A DNA stretch of 64,000 nt from Streptosporangium sandarakinum (GCF_013409935.1 NZ_JACCCO010000003.1:124001-188000), one strand, 5' to 3'; positions 1-8,786 are shown, counted from the first letter of the stretch. Notes: generated from the sequence alone by a model not told the origin. Translations and numbers: made by a program.

Positions 1-17
1 CCTCCCCGTGCAAGCAG

Positions 18-51
18 GACGCCCCCGCCGGCATCGGCCGGCGGGGGCGTC
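18..51. terminator. Perfect 14-bp hairpin near the window start
   Basis: Arms at 18-31 and 38-51 pair perfectly around a 6-nt loop and are nearly all G/C. There is no T-run on either side, as is common for actinobacterial terminators. It may end a gene entering from the left or back up the hairpin that follows accD. Confidence 0.6.
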
Positions 52-66
52 GCGTGTCACGCGGGT

Positions 67-99
67 CTTCCGGAACCCGCGGGCCGCGGGTTCCGGAAG
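67..99 (-). terminator. Perfect 15-bp hairpin just after accD
   Basis: Arms at 67-81 and 85-99 pair perfectly around a 3-nt loop, five bases beyond the accD stop codon. Placement and strength fit a terminator for the fatty-acid operon. No T-run is present. Confidence 0.7.
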
Positions 100-103
100 G
101 GGG

Positions 104-1525
104 TCAGAGCGGGATGTTGCCGTGGGCGCCGCGCGCCGGGGTGGCCTGGGCGAGGACCTTGGCGATGGCGCCGCGGGTCTCCTCCGGCTTGATCACCTCG
201 TCCACCACGCCGATCTCGACCGCCCGGTCCAGGCCGCCCGCCACGACCTCGTGCTCCTCGGCGAGCCGGGCCTCCAGAGCCGCCCGCTCCGGCTCGGGGG
301 CGGCCGCGAGCTCCCTCCGCTTGAGGATGCGCACCGCGGCCACCGAGCCCATCACCGCGATCTGCGTGGTGGGCCAGCCGAACACCTTGGTCGCGCCCAG
401 GGCGCGGGAGTTCATCGCGATGTAGGCGCCGCCGTACGCCTTGCGGGTGACCAGCGTGACGCGCGGCACCGACGCCTCGGCGAAGGCGTGCAGCAGCTTG
501 GCGCCGCGGCGCACCACGCCGTCGTGTTCCTGGCCGACGCCCGGGAGGTAGCCGGGGACGTCCACCACCACGACCAGCGGCACTCCGAAGGCGTCGCACA
601 TGCGGACGAACCGCGCCGCCTTCTCGGCGGAGGTCGAGTCCAGGCAGCCGCCCAGCCGCATCGGGTTGTTGGCGATGACCCCGACGGTCCGGCCGTCGAG
701 GCGGCCCAGCGTGGTGACGATGTTCGGCGCCCACTTGGGCTGCAGTTCCACGCCCGGCTCGTCGAGCAGTCCCTTGACCAGCGGCTTGATGTCGTAGGCG
801 CGGCGGGGGTTCTCGGGGAGCAGGTCGGAGAAGTCGACCTCCTCCGCCTCGCCGCGGAAGCGGCCCTGGTGGCCGAGCAGCACGGCCAGGCGCCGGGCCT
901 GGACGTACGCCTCGGTCTCGGTCTTGGTCACCACGTGCACCACGCCGCTGCGCTTGCTGTGCGGCTCCGGTCCGCCGAGGGCGGCCATGTCGATCTGCTC
1001 GCCGGTGACGCTGCGCACCACGTCGGGGCCGGTGACGAAGATGCGCCCCTCGTCGGAGAGGATCACGATGTCGGTCAGCGCCGGGCCGTAGGCGGCGCCG
1101 CCGGCCGCGGGGCCCACCACGACCGACAACTGCGGCACCACGCCGGAGGCCCTGGTCATCGCGGCGAAGACGCGGCCGACCGCGTGCAGCGACTCCACGC
1201 CCTCGGCCAGTCGCGCGCCGCCGGAGTGCCACACCCCGATGATCGGGACCCGCTCGCGGACCGCCACGTCGTAGGCGTGCACGATGTGTTCGCATCCCGC
1301 CGAGCCCATCGCGCCGCCCTGGACCCGGGCGTCGCTGACGAAGACCACGACCGGCACGCCCTCGACGCGGCCCATGGCCGCCAGGGCGCCGCTGCGGTCG
1401 ACCGGGGTGATCAGCCGGATCGAGCCCTCGTCGAGCAGCGCCGCCATCCGCACCTGGGGGTCGCGGGGATCGGCCGCCTCCCCGTCGGGGGAGCCGCTCA
1501 CCACCCTGTTGTCGAGCACGGTCAT
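104..1525 (-). CDS. accD: Acyl-CoA carboxylase beta (carboxyltransferase) subunit of the FAS II operon
   Basis: A 473-residue biotin-dependent acyl-CoA carboxyltransferase of the PccB/AccD6 type, which moves carboxyl from carboxybiotin to acyl-CoA to give malonyl- or methylmalonyl-CoA. The crotonase-like double domain is visible: an SGGAR loop near residues 101-105, the oxyanion-type GPAAGGAA at 138-145, and a second lobe with GGAY. The residue after GGAY is Ile; by eye this matches the position where S. coelicolor PccB has Asp422, a known chain-length determinant, so acetyl-CoA use is plausible. It is the last gene of fasR-fabD-fabH-acpP-fabF-accD, so it probably supplies malonyl units to that pathway. 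The alpha/biotin subunit is not in the window. Confidence 0.9.
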   Translation of the reverse strand: MTVLDNRVVSGSPDGEAADPRDPQVRMAALLDEGSIRLITPVDRSGALAAMGRVEGVPVVVFVSDARVQGGAMGSAGCEHIVHAYDVAVRERVPIIGVWHSGGARLAEGVESLHAVGRVFAAMTRASGVVPQLSVVVGPAAGGAAYGPALTDIVILSDEGRIFVTGPDVVRSVTGEQIDMAALGGPEPHSKRSGVVHVVTKTETEAYVQARRLAVLLGHQGRFRGEAEEVDFSDLLPENPRRAYDIKPLVKGLLDEPGVELQPKWAPNIVTTLGRLDGRTVGVIANNPMRLGGCLDSTSAEKAARFVRMCDAFGVPLVVVVDVPGYLPGVGQEHDGVVRRGAKLLHAFAEASVPRVTLVTRKAYGGAYIAMNSRALGATKVFGWPTTQIAVMGSVAAVRILKRRELAAAPEPERAALEARLAEEHEVVAGGLDRAVEIGVVDEVIKPEETRGAIAKVLAQATPARGAHGNIPL

Positions 1526-1538
1526 CTCGGGGCTCCTG

Positions 1539-2771
1539 TCAGACGCTGGTGAAGGCCACGGCGACGTCGTGGCCGCCGAACCCGAACGAGTTGTTGATCG
1601 CGGCGATCCGTCCGCCGGGGAGCTCGCGCGGGTCGCGGCGCACGATGTCCACCTCGACGCCGTCGTCGAGGTCGTCCACGTTGATCGTGGCGGGGACGAC
1701 CCGCTCCTGCAGGGCGAGGACGGTGAAGACCGACTCGATGCCCCCGGCGCCGCCGAGGAGGTGGCCGGTCATCGACTTGGTGGAGGTGACCAGCGGGTGG
1801 CCGCCGACGACCTCCTTGATCGCGATGGTCTCCACCACGTCCCCGGCGGGGGTGGAGGTGGCGTGCGCGTTCACGTGCCTGATGTCCTCGGGGGCCAGGC
1901 GCGCGTCCTGCAGGGCGCGGCGCATGGCGAGCATCACCCCCGCGCCGGTCGGCTCGGGCTGGGCGATGTGGTGGGCGTCGGCGGAGTAGCCGACACCTGC
2001 GGCCACCGCGTAGACGTGGGCGCCGCGGGCCCGGGCGTGCTCCTCGGACTCCAGGACGACGATGCCCGAGCCCTCGCCGAGTACGAACCCGTCGCGGTTC
2101 TTGTCCCACGGCCGGGACGCCCGCTCGGGCTCGTCGTTGCGCAGCGACATCGCGCGCATGGCGGAGAAGGAGCCGATGTTCAGCGGGTGGATGGCCGCCT
2201 CGGTGCCGCCGGCCACGACCACGTCGGCGCGGCCGGAGCGGATCATCTCGATGGCGTAGCCGATCGACTCGGCGCCGGTGGCGCAGGCGCTGACCGTGGC
2301 GTGCACGCCGGCCCGGGCGCCGACCTCGATGCCGATCCACCCGGCGGCGCCGTTCGGCATCAGCATCGGCACGGTGTACGGCGAGAGCCGCTGCCAGCCC
2401 CGCTCCTTGAAGGTGTCGTAGGCGGCGAGGATGGTGGTGATGCCACCGATGCCGCTGCCCACGACCACGCCGAGCCGCTCGGGGTCGACCTTCTCGATCC
2501 CGGAGTCCTTCCAGGCCTCGCGGGCCGCGACCAGCGCGAACTGCTCGGCCCGGTCCAGCCGCCGTGCCTCCGGCCGGGGCAGCACCTCGGTCGGGTCCAC
2601 GGCGGCGACGGCGGCGAACTTCACCGGGACGGAGTCGACCCAGTCCGTGGTGAGGTCGCGGACCCCGCTCCGACCGGCGAGGAGCGCCGACCAGGTCGAG
2701 GCGACGTCTCCGCCGAGGGGCGTCGTCGCGCCGAGCCCGGTGACGACGACACGTACCTGGTCTGTACTCAC
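1539..2771 (-). CDS. fabF: 3-oxoacyl-ACP synthase II (FabF/KasA type)
   Basis: A 410-residue elongating ketosynthase that condenses malonyl-ACP with acyl-ACP in the cytoplasm. The catalytic triad is clear: Cys163 in SACATG, His303 in NAHATST and His337 in MTGH, with Lys332 before it. It has the full length of the family. The start is GTG at 2771. It lies 13 bp from accD and about 50 bp downstream of acpP on the same strand, so it is cotranscribed with them. Confidence 0.95.
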   Translation of the reverse strand: MSTDQVRVVVTGLGATTPLGGDVASTWSALLAGRSGVRDLTTDWVDSVPVKFAAVAAVDPTEVLPRPEARRLDRAEQFALVAAREAWKDSGIEKVDPERLGVVVGSGIGGITTILAAYDTFKERGWQRLSPYTVPMLMPNGAAGWIGIEVGARAGVHATVSACATGAESIGYAIEMIRSGRADVVVAGGTEAAIHPLNIGSFSAMRAMSLRNDEPERASRPWDKNRDGFVLGEGSGIVVLESEEHARARGAHVYAVAAGVGYSADAHHIAQPEPTGAGVMLAMRRALQDARLAPEDIRHVNAHATSTPAGDVVETIAIKEVVGGHPLVTSTKSMTGHLLGGAGGIESVFTVLALQERVVPATINVDDLDDGVEVDIVRRDPRELPGGRIAAINNSFGFGGHDVAVAFTSV

Positions 2772-2822
2772 GTTCTTGCTCCTTGCGAATCGCTGGTCAG
2801 GGCCGGGGGGCGTCGGGACGTC

Positions 2823-3065
2823 TCAGCTCTGGATGAAGTTGATGACGTCCTTGACGGTCTTGAGGTGCTTGAGCTGGTCGTCGGGGATCTCGACGCCGAA
2901 CTCGTCCTGGGCGGCGACGGCGATCTCGACCATGGACAGCGAGTCGATGTCGAGGTCGTCCACGAAGTTCTTCTCCGGGGTGACCTCGGAGGCCGGGACA
3001 CCGGTGATCTCGTTGACGATCTTGCCGATGCCGGCGAGGATCTCCTGCTCGGTCATCTGAGCCAT
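2823..3065 (-). CDS. acpP: Acyl carrier protein of fatty-acid synthesis
   Basis: An 80-residue acidic acyl carrier protein. The phosphopantetheine site is Ser42 in the DSL motif, followed by the usual helix II sequence. It holds growing acyl chains for FabH, FabF and FabD, which are encoded on either side. An AAGGAG-type ribosome site precedes the ATG. Confidence 0.96.
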   Translation of the reverse strand: MAQMTEQEILAGIGKIVNEITGVPASEVTPEKNFVDDLDIDSLSMVEIAVAAQDEFGVEIPDDQLKHLKTVKDVINFIQS

Positions 3066-3132
3066 GTCGCGTGTTCTCCTTGGGAATCGGGTGTTGTTGC
3101 GGTTTTCCGTACGGCGGGGCCGTACAGGCTTT

Positions 3133-4089
3133 TCAGGGGACCTCGACGACCTGGCCGGCGTAGGTCAGCCCGGCGCCGAAGCCCAGCAGCAGGACGAGCC
3201 CGCCCGACTGGACCTCGCCGCGTTCGACCATCCGGGACAGGGCCAGCGGGATCGACGCGGCCGAGGTGTTGCCCGCCAGGACGATGTCCTTGGCGATGAC
3301 GGCCTTGTCGGCGCCGAGCCGGCGGGCGATGGCCTCGATGATCCGCAGGTTCGCCTGGTGGGGCACGAAGGCCGCGAGGTCGGCCGGGTCCACCCCGGCG
3401 CGCTCGCAGATCTCCTTGGCCACCGGGTGGAGCGCGGTGGTCGCCCAGCGGAAGACGGTCTGTCCCTCCTGCCGGAGGAACGAGTCGCGGTCCTTGATCA
3501 TGATGGCGTCGGCCTTGTCGCCGGCGCTGCCCCACACCACCGGGCCGATGCGCGGGGTGTCGGACGGGCCGACGACCGCGGCGCCCGCGCCGTCGGCGAA
3601 GATCACCGCGGTGCTGCGGTCGGTCCAGTCGATCCACTGGGAGAGCTTCTCGGTGCCGACGACCAGCACGTTGACGGCCGAGCCGGCGCGGACGGCGTCG
3701 TTGGCCAGGGCGAGGGCGTAGCAGAAGCCCGAGCAGGCGGTGTTGACGTCGAACGCGCCGGGGGCCTCGATGCCGAGGCGGGTGGCGACCCGGGCGGCGG
3801 CGTTGGGGATCTGCGCCTCCAGCGTGCAGGTGGCGACGATCACCAGGTCGATGTCGCCGGCCGACAGGCCGCTGGCGGCCAGGGCCTTGCCGCCGGCCTG
3901 CACGGCCAGGTCGATCTCCGACTCGCCGGCCGTGGCGATCCGCCGTTCCTTGATGCCGACCCGGCTCTGGATCCACTCGTCGTTGGTGTCCATGGTCGCC
4001 GACAGGTCGGCGTTGGTGACCACCTTGGACGGCTGGTAGTGGCCGAAGGCCAGGATCTTCGCGCCCGGAGCGCCCTGGATCGTCTTCAT
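3133..4089 (-). CDS. fabH: 3-oxoacyl-ACP synthase III (initiating condensing enzyme)
   Basis: A 318-residue FabH that starts fatty-acid synthesis by joining an acyl-CoA primer to malonyl-ACP. The Cys-His-Asn triad is seen as Cys119 (NTACSG), His244 (VPHQAN) and Asn274 (AGNTSAAS). Actinomycete FabH enzymes usually accept branched primers; that is family knowledge, not read from the sequence. The ATG directly abuts the fabD stop codon, showing tight coupling. Confidence 0.95.
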   Translation of the reverse strand: MKTIQGAPGAKILAFGHYQPSKVVTNADLSATMDTNDEWIQSRVGIKERRIATAGESEIDLAVQAGGKALAASGLSAGDIDLVIVATCTLEAQIPNAAARVATRLGIEAPGAFDVNTACSGFCYALALANDAVRAGSAVNVLVVGTEKLSQWIDWTDRSTAVIFADGAGAAVVGPSDTPRIGPVVWGSAGDKADAIMIKDRDSFLRQEGQTVFRWATTALHPVAKEICERAGVDPADLAAFVPHQANLRIIEAIARRLGADKAVIAKDIVLAGNTSAASIPLALSRMVERGEVQSGGLVLLLGFGAGLTYAGQVVEVP

Positions 4090-4983
4090 CTAGAGAACCT
4101 CTCGAGCGGCGTTCAGGTCGTCGGGGGTCTTCAGCGCGACGGTGGTGACCCCGCGCATCCCGCGCCGGGCCAGGCCGGTGAGGGTGCCGCCGGGGGCCAG
4201 CTCGATCATCGTGGTGACGCCGAGGCCGGTCATGGTGGCCATGCAGGCGTCCCAGCGGACCGGGCCGGCGACCTGGGCGACGAGGCGGCCGAGGAACTCG
4301 GCGCCGCCCGTGACGGCCGTGCCGTCGGCGTTGGACAGCAGGGTGACCCGCGGGTCGGCGGGAGTGAGGCCGGCCGCGGCCTGGCGCAGGTGCTCCGAGG
4401 CCGGGGCCATGTGGACGGTGTGGAAGGCTCCGGCGACCTTCAGCGGGATCAGCCGCGCCCGCGCGGGCGGGTCGGCGGCGAACGCCTCCAGCTGCTCCAG
4501 GGTGCCGCCGGCGACGATCTGGCCGGAGCCGTTCATGTTGGCCGGGGTCAGGCCGTGCCGCTCGATGGCGGCCAGGACCTCGTCCTCGTCGCCGCCGACG
4601 ACGGCGGTCATGCCGGTGGCGGTGACGGCGGCGGCCTTGGCCATGGCCTGCCCGCGCTCGCGGACCAGCGTCAGGGCCTGCTCGGGGGTGAGCACCCCGG
4701 CCAGGGCGGCGGCGGCCAGCTCGCCGACGCTGTGCCCGGCCACGACGTCGGGGGTCACGCCGAGGGCTTCGGCGGCGGCCAGGGAGGCGGCCACCAGCAG
4801 CGGCTGGGCGACCGCGGTGTCGCGGATCTCCTCGGCGTCGGCGGTGGTGCCGTAGGCGATCAGGTCGAGGCCGACCAGTTCGGACCAGGCGGACAGCCGG
4901 TCCGCCAGGCCCGGGACTTCAAGCCATGGAGTCAGGAAACCTGGGGTCTGGGCGCCTTGGCCCGGAGCGACGATGGCGAGCAC
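4090..4983 (-). CDS. fabD: Malonyl-CoA:ACP transacylase
   Basis: A 297-residue FabD that transfers malonyl from CoA to the neighbouring acyl carrier protein. The nucleophile is Ser85 in GHSVGE; the GQGAQ loop lies at residues 8-12 and the catalytic-region histidines at 188 and 191 (FHTVHM). The start is GTG at 4983, which gives the canonical N-terminus LAIVAPGQGAQ. It is the first biosynthetic gene after fasR; the 117-bp gap holds the candidate operators. Confidence 0.95.
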   Translation of the reverse strand: MLAIVAPGQGAQTPGFLTPWLEVPGLADRLSAWSELVGLDLIAYGTTADAEEIRDTAVAQPLLVAASLAAAEALGVTPDVVAGHSVGELAAAALAGVLTPEQALTLVRERGQAMAKAAAVTATGMTAVVGGDEDEVLAAIERHGLTPANMNGSGQIVAGGTLEQLEAFAADPPARARLIPLKVAGAFHTVHMAPASEHLRQAAAGLTPADPRVTLLSNADGTAVTGGAEFLGRLVAQVAGPVRWDACMATMTGLGVTTMIELAPGGTLTGLARRGMRGVTTVALKTPDDLNAAREVL

Positions 4984-4998
4984 GAAATCCAGCCTGCC

Positions 4999-5067
4999 CT
5001 GTAGGGGTTCGATATCCGGGTAAGGATCCGGACGAAGTTCGTCCGTAAAATTTTGTAGGAACCCTAC
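4999..5067 (-). promoter_or_regulatory. Candidate FasR operator region: two palindromes and a repeated half-site
   Basis: Between fasR and fabD lie a 17-bp perfect palindrome CGGACGAAGTTCGTCCG (5029-5045), a 13-bp palindrome GTAGGAACCCTAC (5055-5067), and a separate CTGTAGGGGTTC (4999-5010) that repeats the reverse complement of the latter's CTGTAGGGTTC. The segment is AT-richer than its surroundings. In Streptomyces, FasR activates the fabD operon by binding this gap; which palindrome it uses here is inference. Confidence 0.55.
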
Positions 5068-5100
5068 AGTGGGAGTTTCTTGGACGTTAAGTAAAGACGG

Positions 5101-6357
5101 CTATGTCACGGATGTTTCGGACAGTCGCCCGAGGATGAGCCCGACCTGCAGGGTGAAGGCCGACCGCCCCTCCGTGGGCTGGTACCCGGTCAGCTCGGTG
5201 ATCTTACGCAGCCGGTAGCGGACCGTGTTGGGGTGGACGAACAGCAGCCGGGCCGTCGCCTCCAGGGACGTGCCCTGCTCCAGGTAGGTGGCGAGCGTGT
5301 CGAGCAGCGGCGTGCCCGTCAACGGCCGGTAGACGTTCTCGATGAGCTGGGCGCGGGCGTCGGCGTCGCCGTCGATGGCGCGCTCGGCCAGCAGGTCCTC
5401 GGCGTGGACCGGCCGGGGGGCGTCCGGCCAGGCGGGCGCGGCGCGCAGGCCGGCCATCGCCGCCCGCGCCGAGCTCGCGGCCGCGTGCAGGTCGCCGACC
5501 TCCGGGCCGATCACGATCGGGCCCGGGCCGAAGCGCGGCACCACGTGCCGGGCCGCCGCCCCGACGCTGTCGGCCCCGCCGACGATCACGATCAGCCGGT
5601 CGCCCTGCACCCCCGCCAGCAGGTCCAGCGCGGACCTGCGCCCGCGCTCGCGCAGCCCGTCGACCACCGCCTGCGGGTCGTCGTCGGGCGCCTGCCCGGC
5701 CAGCACGACGACGGGGGAGGAGGTCCAGCCGAGCGCGGCGGCCCACGAGTGCAGGCCGTCGTCCACCTCGCCGCGGACCAGCGCGTCCACGATCAGCGCC
5801 TCCAGCCGCGCGTCCCAGGAGCCGCGTGCCTCCGCCTCCCGGGCGTAGACCTGGGCGGCGGCGAAGGCGACGTCGCGGGTGTACCGGAGCATCGCCTGCT
5901 GCAGCTGCTCCCGCCCGCCCGGCGCGGCCAGCTCCGCGGTCTGCGCCTCGACCACCTCGACCACGGTCCGGACGATGTCCACGGTCTGCTGCAACGAGAT
6001 CGACCGCTTCAGCTCCCTGGGGGCGGTGCCGAAGAACTCGATGCTCGGGGTGGGCCGGTCCTCGCCGGCGTGCTGGAACCACTCCACGAACGCCGCGATG
6101 CCGGCCTGGGCGACCAGCCCGACCCACGAGCGGTCCTCGGCCGACAGCGCGCGGAACCACATGAGCCGGTCGTCCATCCGGGCCATGGCGGCCGTGCCCA
6201 GCGCGCCCATGGCCCGCTCCAGCCTGCGGGTGGTGTCCTGCCGTATCCGGTCCTGGTCCGGGCCTCCGTGGTCCGGGTCCAGGTCTTCCCCGTCGATCCT
6301 GACGGTGGTCCCACCGGCCCGGCCGTCGCCGCCGGCCTCCTCGATCCGCTCCCTCAC
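5101..6357 (-). CDS. fasR: PucR-family transcriptional regulator of fatty-acid synthesis (FasR)
   Basis: A 418-residue regulator with the PucR layout: a long N-terminal sensory part, a GGDEF-like middle, and a C-terminal helix-turn-helix (about residues 350-410) with the signature HPNTVRYRLRKI. The start is GTG at 6357. Its place directly upstream of fabD, on the same strand, matches the conserved actinobacterial fasR-fabDHPF arrangement in which FasR activates the operon. The ligand is not evident from the sequence. Confidence 0.88.
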   Translation of the reverse strand: MRERIEEAGGDGRAGGTTVRIDGEDLDPDHGGPDQDRIRQDTTRRLERAMGALGTAAMARMDDRLMWFRALSAEDRSWVGLVAQAGIAAFVEWFQHAGEDRPTPSIEFFGTAPRELKRSISLQQTVDIVRTVVEVVEAQTAELAAPGGREQLQQAMLRYTRDVAFAAAQVYAREAEARGSWDARLEALIVDALVRGEVDDGLHSWAAALGWTSSPVVVLAGQAPDDDPQAVVDGLRERGRRSALDLLAGVQGDRLIVIVGGADSVGAAARHVVPRFGPGPIVIGPEVGDLHAAASSARAAMAGLRAAPAWPDAPRPVHAEDLLAERAIDGDADARAQLIENVYRPLTGTPLLDTLATYLEQGTSLEATARLLFVHPNTVRYRLRKITELTGYQPTEGRSAFTLQVGLILGRLSETSVT

Positions 6358-6478
6358 GTCACTAAGAGTGCCAGGTCGGACGAGATGCGCCAGCCGCCGT
6401 ACCCTGTGACGCGCCCGCAGGCCCGTCTCCCGGCGCCGCGGGAACGGGGCCGGAGCGGGCCGTACCGGGCCCCTGCGC

Positions 6479-6964
6479 TCAGATGACGGCGACGGCGGTG
6501 ATCAGGCCGATCACCAGGTGGGTGATCGCCAGGAGCCGGGCGCCGGGCTGTGGGTCGCTCTCCCTGACCAGGTCGCGTACGGAGATCCCGACGACCTTGT
6601 CGAAGACGACCATCGCCACGGTCTGCACGGCGATGCCGACCAGGCCGAACACCAGCGTCGTCAGCAGGCCCTCGTGCAGGGCGCCGCCGGAGGACCAGAT
6701 GGAGGCCGCGACGATGAGCCCGACGGCGGTCAGGCCCGACCCGGTGAGGAGGGTCGCGTTGGGATTGCAGTCCACCCTGATCAGCCGGCTGAGCTTGCCG
6801 GGGATGGCCAGGTCGATCACGAAGAAGCCGATGATCATCAGGATCAGGCCGAGGACGGCGTAGGCGACGACCGCGAGGGCGCCGCGGCCGAGGGTCTCGC
6901 CGAGCGAGAGCGTCTGGGCGTCGGCCGCGGCCTGGAGCGCGACCGGCAGGGGGCTGGGGCTCAT
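6479..6964 (-). CDS. DUF350 membrane protein (YjfL-like)
   Basis: A 161-residue integral membrane protein with four predicted helices, at about residues 28-50, 72-92, 98-120 and 140-160. They form two tandem DUF350 repeats, each with an IxxG core. Its biochemical role is unknown. It is the last gene of a three-gene minus-strand set with a glutathionylspermidine-synthase-like enzyme and a small anchored protein, the same company that YjfL keeps in E. coli. Confidence 0.8.
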   Translation of the reverse strand: MSPSPLPVALQAAADAQTLSLGETLGRGALAVVAYAVLGLILMIIGFFVIDLAIPGKLSRLIRVDCNPNATLLTGSGLTAVGLIVAASIWSSGGALHEGLLTTLVFGLVGIAVQTVAMVVFDKVVGISVRDLVRESDPQPGARLLAITHLVIGLITAVAVI

Positions 6965-7031
6965 GGGTTTTCTCCGGAAGTCGGGAGGATGCTTGTCGGG
7001 ATCGGACGGGGAGTGCGGATCAGGGCTCGGG

Positions 7032-8192
7032 TCACAGCTCGATCCGGTGCGGGACGAACGACGAGGTGTCGTCGGTGATCAGCCCCGAGGTCTCGCGGAT
7101 GCCGGCCCCGGCCGCCTCGTCATGGACGACCCAGGCGCCGAGCACTGGACGCCAGCCGTCGAAGTCGGGCAGCGCCCGGAACTCCTGGTGGACGTGGCCC
7201 TCGGCGCCGTAGCCGCCGCCGGTCTCGACGCCGCCGCCGGGCGTGACGACCCGCATGCCCGCCCCCTCCCGGCCGAGGAGCGGCTTGACGATGTAGGACG
7301 TCATGTCACGTGGTCCGTCGAGGTAGGCGGGCAGCAGGTTCGGGTGCCCCGGGTACAGCTCCCACAGCAGCGCCAGCAGCGCCTTGTTGGACAGCAGCAT
7401 CTTCCACAGCGGCTCGATCCAGGTCATCGACACCTGCTGGGCGACCGCCCGCGCCCCGAACGCGTCGGCGACCGCCCACTCCCACGGGTACAGCTTGCAC
7501 AGGGAGCGGATCACCCGCCGTTCCATGTCCACGAACCGCAGGTTGAGGCCGTCCCAGCCGATGTCCTCCATGGCCACCGCGATCGTGTTCAGGCCCGCCT
7601 GGGCGGCGGTCTCCTGGAGGTAGGCGAGGGTCATCGCCTCCTCGCCGGTCTCGTCCATCTTCGTCCAGGCGAAGTGCGCGGGCCCCGTGGGCAGCACCTC
7701 CGTGAGCCCCCGCCACCGCTCGATCAACCGCTCGTGGATGGAGTTCCACTGGTCGCCGTCCGGGTGGCGGTCCTGCAGCCAGAACCACTGCACGACCGAG
7801 CTCTCCAGGAGGCTGGTCGGGGTGTCGGCGTTGTACTCCAGCAGCTTGGCGGGACCGGCGCCGTCGTAGCGCAGGTCGAACCGGCCGAACAGGTGGGGGT
7901 CGGCCCGTTCCCAGGACCGGGCGATCTCCGGCCGCACCCACTCGGGGATCGCGAAGTCGGCGTAGCGGTCGTGGCGGACGACGTGGTCCACCACGGCCAG
8001 GCACATCCGGTGCAGCTCCTCGACCTGCTCCTCCAGGGCGAGGACCTCGTCCATCGAGAAGACGTACTGCACGGACTCGTCCCAGTAGGGGCGGCCGAGG
8101 CCGCCGGGGTGGGCCGAACGGTGGAAGGCCAGGCCCTGACCCTCGACGATCTCCTCCCAGCCGTCCCGGGGGACGGAGGTCTCACGTCTCAT
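7032..8192 (-). CDS. Glutathionylspermidine-synthase-like ATP-grasp amide ligase (YjfC/YgiC type)
   Basis: A 386-residue member of the C-terminal ATP-grasp domain family of glutathionylspermidine synthase. Recognisable segments are FGRFDLRYD and LLEYNADTPTSLLE early in the protein, FVDMERR in the middle, and KPLLGREGAG near the C-terminus, which supplies the nucleotide- and metal-binding loop. Family enzymes form amide bonds using ATP; stand-alone homologues lack the amidase half and their substrates are unsettled. It lies 10 bp downstream of the small anchored protein. Actinomycetes generally lack glutathione, so glutathionylspermidine is an unlikely product (inference). Confidence 0.8.
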   Translation of the reverse strand: MRRETSVPRDGWEEIVEGQGLAFHRSAHPGGLGRPYWDESVQYVFSMDEVLALEEQVEELHRMCLAVVDHVVRHDRYADFAIPEWVRPEIARSWERADPHLFGRFDLRYDGAGPAKLLEYNADTPTSLLESSVVQWFWLQDRHPDGDQWNSIHERLIERWRGLTEVLPTGPAHFAWTKMDETGEEAMTLAYLQETAAQAGLNTIAVAMEDIGWDGLNLRFVDMERRVIRSLCKLYPWEWAVADAFGARAVAQQVSMTWIEPLWKMLLSNKALLALLWELYPGHPNLLPAYLDGPRDMTSYIVKPLLGREGAGMRVVTPGGGVETGGGYGAEGHVHQEFRALPDFDGWRPVLGAWVVHDEAAGAGIRETSGLITDDTSSFVPHRIEL

Positions 8193-8202
8193 CCGTCCGC
8201 GC

Positions 8203-8643
8203 TCAGCTTCCGCTCCCGCCGCGGAAGCCGAAGCCGCCGCGCTGGATCACGGTGCCCTGGCGGCTGACGATCCTGACGTCGGCCGGGCGCACGGTGGTGC
8301 CGCGCATGACGCGGGCCCCGGACCGTACGCCCCCGTAGTACCAGCGGTAGGCGCCGTACGAGCCGTGGTAGTGGGAGCCGTCGTCGTCGCAGTAGTCCTC
8401 GTCGACGACGGTGTAGGAGCCGTCGGGCTGCTGGCTGTCGAGGTCGACGCACTCGGCGTTGACCTCGTCGTAGTCGTCCTCCTGGGCGCTGCAGTAGCCG
8501 ATGAGCAGGAGCGTGACTACGGCGACGCCGCCGAGCACGATGCCCTTGGACGCCTTCGAGCCCCTCAAGCCCTTCCCGGAGGAGGAGGGGGTGGGCGAGT
8601 GGTCGGGGTCCATGCCCATGGGGTGTTTCGGTCCTGCTGCCAT
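8203..8643 (-). CDS. Small membrane-anchored acidic protein (YjfM-like position)
   Basis: A 146-residue protein with a short cytoplasmic basic stretch, one transmembrane segment (about residues 35-55) ending in GYCSAQ, and an exported acidic, Tyr- and Gly-rich domain with several Cys and a GSHYHGSYG stretch. The ATG at 8643 is preferred over an upstream start because a GGAGCTCG ribosome site sits just before it. No family assignment is certain. Its position in front of the ATP-grasp enzyme and DUF350 gene recalls YjfM (DUF1190) in the E. coli yjf operon, and it could be a substrate or receptor of the ligase. Confidence 0.6.
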   Translation of the reverse strand: MAAGPKHPMGMDPDHSPTPSSSGKGLRGSKASKGIVLGGVAVVTLLLIGYCSAQEDDYDEVNAECVDLDSQQPDGSYTVVDEDYCDDDGSHYHGSYGAYRWYYGGVRSGARVMRGTTVRPADVRIVSRQGTVIQRGGFGFRGGSGS

Positions 8644-8786
8644 CGAGCTCCAATGAGATGCGTCGGGACAGATTATCGGCGCCCTTTTGACCATTCAACC
8701 GCCGTAACTGGATCGATGCGCGTTTCGGCGGCCATGGGCCGGCCGGCGCGTGGAGGATGTCGGCGCCGGCGCGTAACGTCACAGGT

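Noticed and set aside
8..3299. Long Arg/Gly/Ala/Pro-rich open frames on the strand opposite accD, fabF and fabH
   Set aside because: They follow the codon pattern of the real genes on the other strand, lack ribosome sites and show no family motifs; high GC alone keeps them open. The same applies to similar long antisense frames elsewhere.
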